This document shows positions 51,731-61,459 of a stretch of 64,000 nucleotides of DNA, piece after piece. How positions within the stretch are numbered: the first letter of the stretch is position 1; every line of letters begins with the position of its first letter. The notes under the pieces are model-generated. The model had not been told where the DNA came from and did not search any database. It saw nothing but the letters and a program-made list of their open reading frames with translations. Made by a program: the position numbers and the translations under genes. This DNA comes from Leishmania infantum JPCM5 (taxonomy: Eukaryota; Euglenozoa; Kinetoplastea; Trypanosomatida; Trypanosomatidae). The stretch spans positions 372,001 to 436,000 of the forward strand of contig NC_009394.2 in NCBI RefSeq assembly GCF_000002875.2, in the 5' to 3' direction.

Positions 51731-54298
51731 TTAAAGTCGCCGCAAATCTTTCTCTGCCTCGAGCTTCTGGCGAGTACGGATCAGCTCCGACATGCGCTTC
51801 ACCTCCTCACGCCGCAGCGGGTCCTCTTGATCGTCTTCCACTGCCCTCGCAAGCGACTGCACGTTGGCTTGGTGCGCACCTGCTGCCCCCGCCGTAGCCA
51901 TGTGGCGTGGCAACTTTGAGAAATGACGGCGACCGCGTGTCACGGCCGCTGCGCGATGTGAGCTCCCGCTGTCGCCGCCAGCCCCATCACCGCCGCTACG
52001 AGCACCACCGCCGGCGTCGCTGCCGTTGAGAATCCCGCTATGAAGCTCCGACGTGTCCGTTGATGCACCGTCAAAGTCGAGCACGCGGCCGCCGGGTGGG
52101 GGCAGCGCCGCCACCACGGCCAAGCGCACATCGTCCTCGTCCTCCGTACTCTCGATGAAGCCGGCACCGGCCGCAGCAGACGAACGCCTACGCCGCTGAT
52201 TCATGGAGGCCCCCAACGCACCGCCCTCACGGCCGCCAGGCCCGGCTCCGTGAGGGTGCAGCAGCGCACGGGCAGCGGAGGAGGAGATACCGGCAACATC
52301 GGCTGCCGTTCTCCCGCGGCGGCCGCTGGGTCCTGGCCCACCCGCACCGCCACCTGCGCCTTCGTATGCCAGGGGGACACGTCGGTTGTTGGCGGGTATC
52401 ACAATCTGCACCGAGGACACCACTGCAGCGGCTGAGGTGCTGTCCTTGTCGTCATGCACAGCACCCTCACCCTGCCCCGCGTCCTTGACGGGGGAGGAGA
52501 GGGTAGAGGATGGACCAAGGTCGGCCTCCCCGGCTGCGTCTGCTGCCAACGCTAGAAGCTTCTGCGCCAACACAGCAACGTGCAGCGGCAACGTCGAGGA
52601 GCGCTTCGCCAGCGCTGCGGTGCACTGGATCCACGGCACACGCACATCAGCGCGGTAGTCGGCCACCAGCTCCGCCAAGTGGTTCACGCGCTCCGCCACC
52701 TCCATGACGAGGGCCTGGTTCGCTTCGTTGGCACCGACGTGGATGGCCAAGGACTCCTTCTCCTCTCGCACAAACGTCTGCAGCTCGCGCTCCATCAAAG
52801 GTGACGGCGCCGTGCCGACGATGGCTGACGCCGCGTCGAACACGGTGCTCTCCGTCGCGAGTCGCGTGGCGGCACCAACACAGTACTTTGTCTGCTTCAC
52901 CCGCTCGCGCAGGTGCTGCAGTTCTTGCTCCAGCGCCCCTTGCGCCTCTCGCACGTAGGTTAGATTGTTCTGCAGACGATACTGCTGCTCGATCTCTGCC
53001 TGATAGGCTTCGACGAGGGCATCAAGGGTGTTGACCTTCGCCACTCGCATCATGTCACGGAAGGCCACTTCGTACGCAGCGACACGCTCATCCGTGCCGG
53101 TGGACGGTTCGCCGGTGCCGTCCTCCCTCGACGCACTGGTGACCTGCAGCACCGTCAAGGCCGCGTGGGAGTTCATGCGTTGCTGCTCCAGCTGCGCTTT
53201 CGTGTTCTCTGCGGACTCGAGCATCTGGGTTTCCTCCTCGAGCTGCTGTTGCCAGTCCACCGCGCGGCGCTCTTGCTGCTGCGTCGCCACAAGGTCCTTG
53301 TCCACCTCCCTCCGCTTCTGTTGCAGCGCCTTCTCCTTTGCTGTGCACATACGCGAGGCGTTCCTCTGAACGACCTGCAGGACCTCGACGGCTGTCGCGT
53401 ACGCCGCACGCGCTGTGTCGTAAAGTTGGAGAAGCTTTAGGTGATCGCGGTGGCGGTCTGCATACTCCTTCTCCAGCAGCGTTTGCTGCGCATCGTACTG
53501 CGCCGCCTCGGTGGAGAGAATGCCCAGATGGTGCCGGTAGTTGGCCAAGACGACGCCAGCGACGCGCTGCTTGGAGAGCACCTTGTTGATGAGTTGCTCA
53601 AGCCGCATTATGCGCAGATACACCGGTCGGTTGGCGCCCATCAGCAGCTTGGCCGGGTCTAGCGCGATCTGCGCCTGCTCCGCTAGAGACTCTTGTAATT
53701 TCGCCTCGGCGTCGAGGGCGGCCTCGTCAACCTTGATTTCATGCAGCACCTTGTTGCGCCGCCGGCGTGCGAGGTTGATGCGCTGCGACAGCGCCTCCAT
53801 CTCGGCTTCGGTGACAGTCGCCGGCTCATTCGGCGCACCATTCGTGTGTGCCCGGGCCCCAGTCGGCATGACGAGCCCCGCCGCGGCCGCCACCTCCGCA
53901 TCGCGCTTTCGTCTCTCCCCGGCTTGAATAATGTTGCGCAGGGTGGCGTTGTCATCGCAGAGCGTGCGCAGCTGGCGCCTATACTGGACAAGCTGCTGCT
54001 GGCGCTGCAGCTCTAGGCGCGACTGCTGCTGCAGCGCATCGTGAAGCTGCTGGCAGATGGAGGCCATCTCGCCTGAAGTATTTTTCCTAAACGACGCCAC
54101 GGACGCAGGGTGTAGTTTGTGGCGGCTGACAGCCATCTTTCCTGGCGGCATCGCGGACGCAGGCCGATGCACCCTATCGCCACTCGAGAAGGGCTGCCCC
54201 TGCTGCTGACGACGCTGCATGAGTGTTGGCTTGCTCTCTACATGCTGGCTGACGCTGGTGGAGCCCACCCCGGTCGCTGGTGAGACGGAGCGCATCAT
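51731..54298 (-). CDS. Coiled-coil protein, possibly axonemal (hypothetical)
   Basis: 855 aa from ATG 54298 (MMRSVSPATGVG). Residues about 70-560 are dominated by heptad-type coiled coil rich in Gln, Glu, Arg and Leu (LHDALQQQSRLELQRQQQLV, LRTLCDDNATLRNIIQ, MRLEQLINKVLSKQRVAG, KALQQKRREVDKDLVATQQQ, YRLQNNLTYVREAQGALEQE). The C-terminal 250 residues are Gly/Ala/Ser-rich and disordered, ending in a charged helix (REEVKRMSELIRTRQKLEAE). Outer-dynein-arm docking-complex coiled coils (CCDC63/CCDC114/CCDC151 type) have a similar length and early coiled-coil layout, so an axonemal role is possible, but coiled coils give weak evidence. The frame extends upstream in leader-like sequence. Confidence 0.8.
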   Translation of the reverse strand: MMRSVSPATGVGSTSVSQHVESKPTLMQRRQQQGQPFSSGDRVHRPASAMPPGKMAVSRHKLHPASVASFRKNTSGEMASICQQLHDALQQQSRLELQRQQQLVQYRRQLRTLCDDNATLRNIIQAGERRKRDAEVAAAAGLVMPTGARAHTNGAPNEPATVTEAEMEALSQRINLARRRRNKVLHEIKVDEAALDAEAKLQESLAEQAQIALDPAKLLMGANRPVYLRIMRLEQLINKVLSKQRVAGVVLANYRHHLGILSTEAAQYDAQQTLLEKEYADRHRDHLKLLQLYDTARAAYATAVEVLQVVQRNASRMCTAKEKALQQKRREVDKDLVATQQQERRAVDWQQQLEEETQMLESAENTKAQLEQQRMNSHAALTVLQVTSASREDGTGEPSTGTDERVAAYEVAFRDMMRVAKVNTLDALVEAYQAEIEQQYRLQNNLTYVREAQGALEQELQHLRERVKQTKYCVGAATRLATESTVFDAASAIVGTAPSPLMERELQTFVREEKESLAIHVGANEANQALVMEVAERVNHLAELVADYRADVRVPWIQCTAALAKRSSTLPLHVAVLAQKLLALAADAAGEADLGPSSTLSSPVKDAGQGEGAVHDDKDSTSAAAVVSSVQIVIPANNRRVPLAYEGAGGGAGGPGPSGRRGRTAADVAGISSSAARALLHPHGAGPGGREGGALGASMNQRRRRSSAAAGAGFIESTEDEDDVRLAVVAALPPPGGRVLDFDGASTDTSELHSGILNGSDAGGGARSGGDGAGGDSGSSHRAAAVTRGRRHFSKLPRHMATAGAAGAHQANVQSLARAVEDDQEDPLRREEVKRMSELIRTRQKLEAEKDLRRL

Positions 54299-55392
54299 CG
54301 TTGCCGAAACGGTCGCCGACCAAGAGGACCTTTCTCCGCCACCCTTCGTCTTTAAAAGTGCGCCAGGGGCGTCGTGGTGTGTGTGTGTGTGTGGGAGGGC
54401 GCGCAGGCTGCTGCGTAAGACTCTGTTGGTGTATGCGCGTACGTATGCCTGAGTCGCAGGGCGTGCCATACACGCCCCCCTTCTTCTCAAACGCGCGAAC
54501 GGCTGTAGAGGAAAGACTCGTTGAGGTACGCCGTCTCTATGCAACGTGTGCGTGCTTTTAGGCGTGCGCGTGCACCGAACAAAAAACAACTGCTGCTATT
54601 CGTGTCCGTCGACGAGTACGTGTGAGGAATGCGCTGCACGCAACAGACTGTGGCCCAGATGCAACGTGCTGAGAAGCGGACATGCAGAAGGGAGAAGTAC
54701 GTGTGACAGAAAGCGCATAGTGACCGAGGCAGACGCGTGAGTTGGACCACAGCCGCACATGCGCTGCCTTCCCTTCTCGCTACCAAGACGCCAACGAAAA
54801 GCTCTTGCCGGTCCCACAACGCCCCGGATGCCTTTCTCCAGATACGAACGCGCCACGGAAGAGAAAAACATGCAGACGTACACACTCGCCACGCACCCGG
54901 CTGTGACGTGCCACCACAAGGGACGTCGTATCGGTTGCCATTCGCATCGTGCACACACGCATTATATCGCCTTCATCATGGCATTGCTGTCGTGTTTCCT
55001 GTGTTTTGCTGATGATCACGACCCTGCAGAGGGGCTGAGGGAGGGACGGCGTGTGGGGAAGAGGGAGGCGTGAGTAGCCATACACATCGTCTGCGAAGCT
55101 CCTCTCTCGAAGGCGGACTCGAGGAAGCCCATGCGACTCGGCTCCCAGCTACGACACCCAGCGCAGCACACACACACACACACACACATGCATGCATGCA
55201 TGCATGCGCCACGCACACACTTCCCCTTGCCGCTCACTTGGCCGATCCAACCCCTCGCCCCCACACAGAGACGCAGGCTTGTTTCTGGACTCGGAACGAG
55301 GACACACACACACACACACGCACACAAATAGAGAAAAGAGATGAACGGAGCACGATAAAGTGCCGTCGAGGGAAAACAACAAAGAAAAGACT
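54299..55392. other. Intergenic spacer
   Basis: (GT)n near 54378-54393; (CA)n near 55168-55188 passing directly into a (TGCA)n run at about 55188-55207; a second (CA)n near 55303-55320. No gene is seen. Confidence 0.6.
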
Positions 55393-55653
55393 CTATGGAA
55401 GCATCACGCGCGCACAAGAGGGGGGGAGAGGGGGCGGAGGGCTCGACACCTCGCGCACCAGGCGCTGGAACGGCGCGCACTGGATCAGCAGGCTCGTACT
55501 CTTCTGGAACTTGCGGATCTCGCGGATCGCGCAGGTGCCCGGGCGCCAGCGGCGGTGCGACTTCTTCACGCCGGACGCCGCGCTCGGCGCCTTCTTGCTC
55601 TTCTTCGACGTGATGGTGCGCTTCGCGCGGGCGGTCTCCTTGGTGCGGGACAT
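55393..55653 (-). pseudogene. Truncated histone H3 copy
   Basis: ATG 55653 opens an 86-codon frame whose first 71 residues equal histone H3 exactly ([10 protein letters not shown] to VREVSS). Identity then stops and a Pro-rich tail of 15 residues ([15 protein letters not shown]) runs to a stop at 55393. The nucleotide match to the intact copies covers 55441 to about 55692, including about 38 bp upstream of the ATG, and breaks there. The lost part holds the second half of the histone fold ([23 protein letters not shown]), so a functional H3 cannot result. The candidate splice-acceptor AGs of the intact copies also lie outside the retained segment. This is probably a remnant left by recombination between H3 copies; an assembly error is the alternative. 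Confidence 0.88.
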
Positions 55654-57529
55654 GGTGGTGCGGGAGTGGGTGGGGTGGAGGGAAGGCTGACGAGTTTGTG
55701 TACGTAGAAAGGTATGTGCGCGGAGTGATGCGGACTGCGAAGAGAAAAAGCGAGAGGACGGCCGTGACGAGTGGGCCATGAAGCGTTGATGGGCAGGACG
55801 AGAGGGGACAGAGAGGTAAGGGGGAGGGGGGGGGGGAATGATGGGGACGATAGTTTGCGTGTGCACGCGCCTGTATTCATGCGCGCCAGCACGCAAGGTG
55901 CTCGCACCGTCGGAGAGCAGTATGGCAGACGGACGCAGCAGGACGACAGGGGAGAGGAGGAGAGGCCTACGCTAAAAAAGAGCGAAGGGGGTAGGGAGGG
56001 GCATCGAGGATCGATTGGGCCGAATCTCCAGCTTGCAACGACCCGCACGAGGGAATGGGCCCAGACACACGCACAAATGCAGAGAGAGAGAGAACGGAGG
56101 ACCATATTTTTGTGAGGCATGAGGACCTGCATAAGGTGGGTGCGTGTGCTTGTCTGTGGAGAAGTTGGGGGTATGAGGGAGGGCGAGAAGGAAAGAGCGG
56201 CGTCACTATGCCATCGAGAGAGGCGAAGTGCGTATCGAATATGATGTGTGTCTGCGAGTGTGGAGACGGCGACCAGGTGATTAGCTCACGCCGCCTCGGA
56301 CGCAGCGGAGAGAGCAAGAGAGGTGGGAATAAAAGCAGGGCAAGTGGGGAGGCAACTGCGCACGCCACTCTAAATCCACGCCCCTTTCGGAAGCCTACGC
56401 AAAGAAAGATAGAACCGTAACATATGTGCCTTCGGCACCAGGCGGACGCACGTACACGAGAGCCCACAGCAATGAAGTTACTTAGCTGATCGCGATGCCG
56501 CCATGCTCTCCCTCTCCTCCTTTTCCTCTGCGCCTCCCACTCACCGGCCCTTCTCTGTCTTGTTCGCTTGGCTAACGCCTCCTGCTTACGCACAGAGCCT
56601 GGAGCCAGCGCAGACTAGGGACCAGAGCGAGGCTCCCGAAAAGCGGCTGACCGCGCAATGTGACGAGCTCCAACGTGCGAGTGCCGCGGCAGGGCAGAGA
56701 GGAAGAGGAGGGCGAGGTGCACGACGACACCGCATGTAAAGAAAGGAGAAGGCCGAATCAAGTCAGGCAGAGAGAGAGAGAGGTCACGCTATAGAAAATG
56801 AAGCGAACGCAAGTGCTCACGGAGATAACGCTGATGCAGCAGCGGCATCAGCAGTGGAGGGGAGGAGGGGGAGGGGGAGAGAGGAGGACAAGAGAGGCAC
56901 CCAAAGCAAACAAGAGCGAGTCGGGGGAGATTAGAGAAGGCGCCGTCGTCTTTCTCCGTTGTGCTCGGCAGATGATCGGGCTTGCGTGCGCATGCACGCA
57001 CGCGGCTGTCTGTGGGCAAGTTTGTACCACTCCCCCCCACTCACCTTCCCCCATCCCGCATCGGCGCAACGGGTCCATCGAGGTGCACACGCACACACAG
57101 ATATATATATATATATACATGAGGAAAAACAGCAGCAACAAGTACGCCGAAGCAGCGAGCAGCAGAGAGGAGGAAGCAACTAGACAAAGAAAGATAATGT
57201 GCAGAGAGCCGAGAGAGGGACACACACACACACACAGCAACGCGCTGACGTGTATGTGTGCATGCCTGCGTGCATGCCTTATGCGCAGGAAACAAAAGAC
57301 AAAATAGGGAATGCGTACATCAGTGCTTCGGTGTGTGTGTGTGTGTGAGTGAGGGAGGGGAAGAGGGAGATGGGAGGGAGCCGGTTTGTGAGTGCGTCGT
57401 GCAAGGCAGCGCCCTCGCCTTGCTCGCTGAGCCCGCTCCCCTCCTTTACAGGCTGTTCAGCATCCACCCCCTTTTTTCCCTCTTCTACACAGCCGCAAGC
57501 GCGAGCGACGTTCGTTGCATCGGCACTCG
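55654..57529. other. Intergenic spacer
   Basis: 1.9 kb with a G-run at about 55821-55836, (AG)n near 56077-56091 and 56768-56781, (TA)n at about 57103-57117, (CA)n near 57221-57236 and (GT)n near 57331-57347. No gene is recognised. Confidence 0.65.
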
Positions 57530-59380
57530 TCAGGTATCGATGCTGCAACAGGGGAAGAAGACGCGTGCGGCTCTGTCCACGTTTAACTGAAACGCGCCAT
57601 CATCATCGATCTTAATGGAAGACATGGGCTGCGCAACGGGCGACACGACGGCCAGGGGGGCGGGCGATGGTGGTCGGATAGCCTTCCTAAAGGTTGGAAA
57701 CGCACGCGGATCGCCCGATGGTGTCATCGTCGCAGCTGTTGGGACCGCCGCGTGCTTCAGCGACTCCTCCTCGAGCTGCTCCGTCTCAACCACCTTGCTT
57801 GCCGTGCTGCTCATGCGCGTCTTCATCGTTGCACTTGTGGTGACGTGCGACGCACTGAAGAGCTTCGTGGTGTGCTCCAGCACGGCTACGGCGACACGGC
57901 GAGTCTCGTCTGCCTTCCTCGCCGCCGCGTTGAGGGACGCCGTGGCCGCTACCGACCACTCGAAGGCCTGCTGCCGCTCCTTTGCTGTGTACACGTCGGC
58001 GAACACGCTCTCAAACATCATCGTGAACGTGATGAGACGAACAAGGCGTGATGCTGGCGGTGGCGCCGACGCGCTGACGACCGCCTGGTCGCTGCGTTTC
58101 TCCATCCCCTCACTGCCCACGATGCCGGACAGGGCGGTGCCTCCGCCGGGCTCCACAGCTGCCCCATTGCTGTGCCGGTGCACAGAGGAGTCTAGCTCCT
58201 TCCAGAGGCCGTCCAGGAAGGATTTCATGGCTGCGGCATCCTCGAGGAGGCTGTAAAAGACGTATCGCGGTTGCGGCATCACCGTCGTCGCTGAGGCAGT
58301 GGTTGATGACGCCGCAGTGGCCTTGGTCATCGCCAGCACTTCAGCCGGCACGGCACGCGGGCAGAGGACCCAACCAAGAGAAAAGCCAAGCGGAACGCGA
58401 GGGCCGAGCACCTGGGCCGTTCGCGCCATGAGACCCTGCACGACAGATGCCGGGGCCGCAGCAAAGGACAAGGGGTGCGGGGTGACCCCGCTCTGCGCGA
58501 CCACGTCGGCGCTCCACCACAGCTCTATGGCCACAGCTGCGGGAGGATGCGACGCTACCGGCATGGACGGCTGTCGCTGCGCTTCGCATGGCGTCGCCGA
58601 AGCGTCGGCTGAGTGATCGATGACCGAGAGTGAGGCGTGTTGGCGCGCAGTACCGGACACGGCCGCCGCTGCGCTTCCTTCGCTGTGGGGCTGCCAGCAT
58701 AGTTCCTCAAGGCCCGCCCACGTATGCGCCTCGGCGTGCGTGAGGAGCTGCTGTGCTGCCGGGAGCGCTTCAAAGTGGAGCCTTACGATGACGCGCAGAG
58801 GCGGCGCAGCTGCTGGGGAGCGGGCGGGCGCTGTGGCCAAGAAGGCGGCGCGTTGCCGCCACCCCTTCACTGCCTCCGCCAACGTCTGGAGAAACGCCTC
58901 GAGTGGAAGCGTGCCGTCCTCCGCCGCATCCGCGGTCGTTTTAGCAGCTGGGGAACGATCATTGTGTGCGTTTCGATCCTTGTTGCCGTCGCCGTCGCCC
59001 GAGAACACGTCGACCACCGCTGACGGCAGGGGGTCACGCCGCATGATGGCCGTTTCCAGGGTTGGGTGCCACTGAATATCCGCCTCGATACCGATAGCGG
59101 TGCACGCCGGTGCATTGGAGAAGCCGTGGGCAACTGCGACGTTGCCACGACCACCACCACCATTGCCTCTGGCATTTTTGTCGGCCAGCATACCGTGGTT
59201 GATCTTGGCCTCGCTGCCTCGCGCCCCACCTTCGCGTTTGTCGTAAAACATCTGGTCGATGGCCCGCGCTGCATCCAACAACGCAGCCTGGGAGTTCACT
59301 GCGTGAAACCATTTCACATGTGCGTAGCGGTGCTCCACGCCGTTTTTAATGGCGGAGCAGCTTGGGCCATGCCCGTTCAT
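57530..59380 (-). CDS. FAM151/menorin-like (DUF2181) protein
   Basis: 616 aa from ATG 59380 (MNGHGPSCSAIKNG). Near the N-terminus HVKWFHAVNSQAALLDAA (21-38) and IGIEADIQWHPTLETAIMRR (96-115) match the signature of the FAM151/menorin family: a W-x-H-A-x-N-S strand, then a strand carrying I-E-A-D. The family is a TIM-barrel related to PLC-like and glycerophosphodiester phosphodiesterases; Glu99 and Asp101 would be metal ligands. Animal members are about 280-600 aa. Later segments (RVIVRLHFEALPAAQQLL, VAIELWWSADVVAQSG, VPLGFSLGWVLC, LVRLITFTMMFESVFADVY) have the alternating strand/helix character of the barrel, interrupted by Ala/Thr/Ser-rich inserts. No signal peptide is evident. Substrate unknown. 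Confidence 0.82.
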   Translation of the reverse strand: MNGHGPSCSAIKNGVEHRYAHVKWFHAVNSQAALLDAARAIDQMFYDKREGGARGSEAKINHGMLADKNARGNGGGGRGNVAVAHGFSNAPACTAIGIEADIQWHPTLETAIMRRDPLPSAVVDVFSGDGDGNKDRNAHNDRSPAAKTTADAAEDGTLPLEAFLQTLAEAVKGWRQRAAFLATAPARSPAAAPPLRVIVRLHFEALPAAQQLLTHAEAHTWAGLEELCWQPHSEGSAAAAVSGTARQHASLSVIDHSADASATPCEAQRQPSMPVASHPPAAVAIELWWSADVVAQSGVTPHPLSFAAAPASVVQGLMARTAQVLGPRVPLGFSLGWVLCPRAVPAEVLAMTKATAASSTTASATTVMPQPRYVFYSLLEDAAAMKSFLDGLWKELDSSVHRHSNGAAVEPGGGTALSGIVGSEGMEKRSDQAVVSASAPPPASRLVRLITFTMMFESVFADVYTAKERQQAFEWSVAATASLNAAARKADETRRVAVAVLEHTTKLFSASHVTTSATMKTRMSSTASKVVETEQLEEESLKHAAVPTAATMTPSGDPRAFPTFRKAIRPPSPAPLAVVSPVAQPMSSIKIDDDGAFQLNVDRAARVFFPCCSIDT

Positions 59381-60570
59381 GGAGACAGGGAGACAGGGAG
59401 GAGGTGTGTGACTGAGGTGGCAGCGGAGCGAGATGGCGAGTAGAGCGTCGAAGCACAGCGAGAAAAAGAGAAAGCGGTGACGAGCACAATCTGCCCTTCA
59501 GTGGTGGTGTATGTGTGCGTGTGTATGTTTGTGCGTCCATGCGCCACTGGCGTTGACCACTGCACGCATGTAGTGATGCATGTGAGGGCGGCACCCATGG
59601 TACGCGTGAGTGTGCGGGGAGGGGAGGGGGCGGAGGGAGGCCGAGAATAAAAAAGAGCGTGCAGAACGGAGGAGCCGTACGCACACACACACACACACAG
59701 ACACACACTAGTTGAGAGGCTGGAGGTGATGGTGGTGGTGCAGGTCCTCGCACGATTTACCATTCCACGGTTTGAGGCACAGCGAGTGACCATCCATCAT
59801 CGGACGAAGAGCGTTCGACAGCTGGAACGACATCACCCCAGTGAAACTCGCGCCGGCTACGGAGGGAGGGGGGGGGCTTCCTTCAGTGGGGNNNNNNNNN
59901 NNNNNNNNNNNNNNNNNNNNNNNNNNNNNNNNNNNNNNNNNNNNNNNNNNNNNNNNNNNNNNNNNNNNNNNNNNNNNNNNNNNNNNNNNNNCCATCGTTG
60001 CTGTCGATTTACCTGTGCAGATGAGTGTGCAGACATCGCCAAGCCTGCATCGAGGCCCGCACCCCGCACCTTGCCGCCACGTTTCTTCGAGGCCTCCTTT
60101 GCCGAGCAGAAGCAAGACGGGCGTGGGGACGGCGAGCAGGCAACACGCGCCGCATTTTCCACGCCCCGGAGACCACGAGGAAGCGAGATGCCAGAGAGAG
60201 AGAGACAAAGACAGAGGCACGATGGCGTCCGCGTGCGAGGGTGGTGCTGGCGTGAGCGAGTAGGGGTGATGCCGGCGAACAGAGCAAGCCCATGCGAGGC
60301 GAGAAGTAACACGAGAAAAGATATACTCACAAAAGCAAAGGAAAAAGGAAAGGCATCTATGATACGCATGAGGTGCATGCGTGTGTGCGGGTGCGTGCGC
60401 AGGTGGAGAGGGGGACTCTGGCGAGGATCACAAAAGAAAAAAAGGACGGCCATTCGAAGTCTCCTCTCACTCTCTCTCGCATCCTGCGCCCTTCATCCTG
60501 TTTTCACCACCGTTGCAGCGCACCAGCGACACAGGAGAGATAGGGAGTGAGCTAGAGTCCGCCTAGCTCT
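59381..60570. other. Intergenic spacer containing assembly gap
   Basis: Includes (CA)n near 59684-59707, the 100-N gap and a purine-rich stretch near 60190-60215. A short minus-strand frame from the gap edge to TAG at 59708-59710 encodes VMSFQLSNALRPMMDGH-type sequence ending in a His run. It may be the end of a gene hidden by the gap, or chance. Confidence 0.5.
59892..59991. other. Assembly gap (100 N)
   Basis: Exactly 100 undetermined bases, the conventional size for a gap of unknown length. It lies between the FAM151-like gene and the right H3 copy, a region flanked by H3 repeats that could hinder assembly. Confidence 0.99.
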
Positions 60571-60963
60571 CTAGTGGCGCTCACCGCGCAGGCGCAGCGC
60601 CAGCTGGATGTCCTTCGGCTGGATCGTCACGCGCTTCGCGTGGATGCAGGCGAGGTTCGTGTCCGCCATCAGCGACACAACGTACGCCTCCGTCGCCTCC
60701 TGCAGCGCCATGATAGCGCTGCTCTGGAAGCGCAGACCCTCCTTCTGCGCGCTCGACACCTCGCGCACCAGGCGCTGGAACGGCGCGCACTGGATCAGCA
60801 GGCTCGTACTCTTCTGGAACTTGCGGATCTCGCGGATCGCGCAGGTGCCCGGGCGCCAGCGGCGGTGCGACTTCTTCACGCCGGACGCCGCGCTCGGCGC
60901 CTTCTTGCTCTTCTTCGACGTGATGGTGCGCTTCGCGCGGGCGGTCTCCTTGGTGCGGGACAT
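60571..60963 (-). CDS. H3: Histone H3
   Basis: 130 aa from ATG 60963, identical in protein and at every synonymous site to the copy at 18623-19015; the only coding difference is TAG instead of TAA as stop. The match continues 111 bp upstream (60964-61074), covering the probable splice acceptor and 5' UTR, and ends immediately 3' of the stop codon, so the two mRNAs would share leader and protein but have unrelated 3' UTRs. In trypanosomatids 3' UTRs control mRNA stability and translation, so the copies may be regulated differently. Core nucleosome component. Confidence 0.97.
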   Translation of the reverse strand: MSRTKETARAKRTITSKKSKKAPSAASGVKKSHRRWRPGTCAIREIRKFQKSTSLLIQCAPFQRLVREVSSAQKEGLRFQSSAIMALQEATEAYVVSLMADTNLACIHAKRVTIQPKDIQLALRLRGERH

Positions 60964-61358
60964 GGTGGTGCGGGAGTGGGTGGGGTGGAGGGAAGGTTGA
61001 CGGGTGGGTGGGTGGTGGTGGTGGCGATGGCGGCTGTGGAGGCTGCGGCGTGTGTGCGAGTGGGGTTGAGAGGCTCGAAGAGGCGTAGTGAGGGTCGAGG
61101 AGATGTGTGAGAGAATGAGGCATGGATGTGCTCAACACGGAGTGTGTCGGGCTGCGCATGTAGCTGTGCCACTCTGAAGGCTGCTTTCTTCTGGGGGAGG
61201 GAACGGCACAGCAGCAAGGCAAAGGAAGGCGTGTAGGCATCACAGCACTGCCCAATGCAGTGGAGTCGCCTCTGGATGACTGCCCGGCAGTATCATGCAC
61301 TTGTGTCCTCATCCCTGCATAGCTGCGTGAACAGAAAAGGCGCAACGACGGATCGTGC

Positions 61359-61389
<31 letters not shown>

Positions 61390-61459
61390 TGTGTATGTGT
61401 CGGAAGGGCACAGGAGAGGCCGACGCCTCTCCCCCACCCCCTCCCGTTGCCACATCGAC
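60964..61459. other. Spacer with shared H3 5' flank and (CG)n(GT)n run
   Basis: 60964-61074 repeats the flank of the left H3 gene. A (CG)n run passing into (GT)n occupies about 61356-61394, an alternating purine/pyrimidine block with Z-DNA potential. No gene is seen. Confidence 0.7.
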
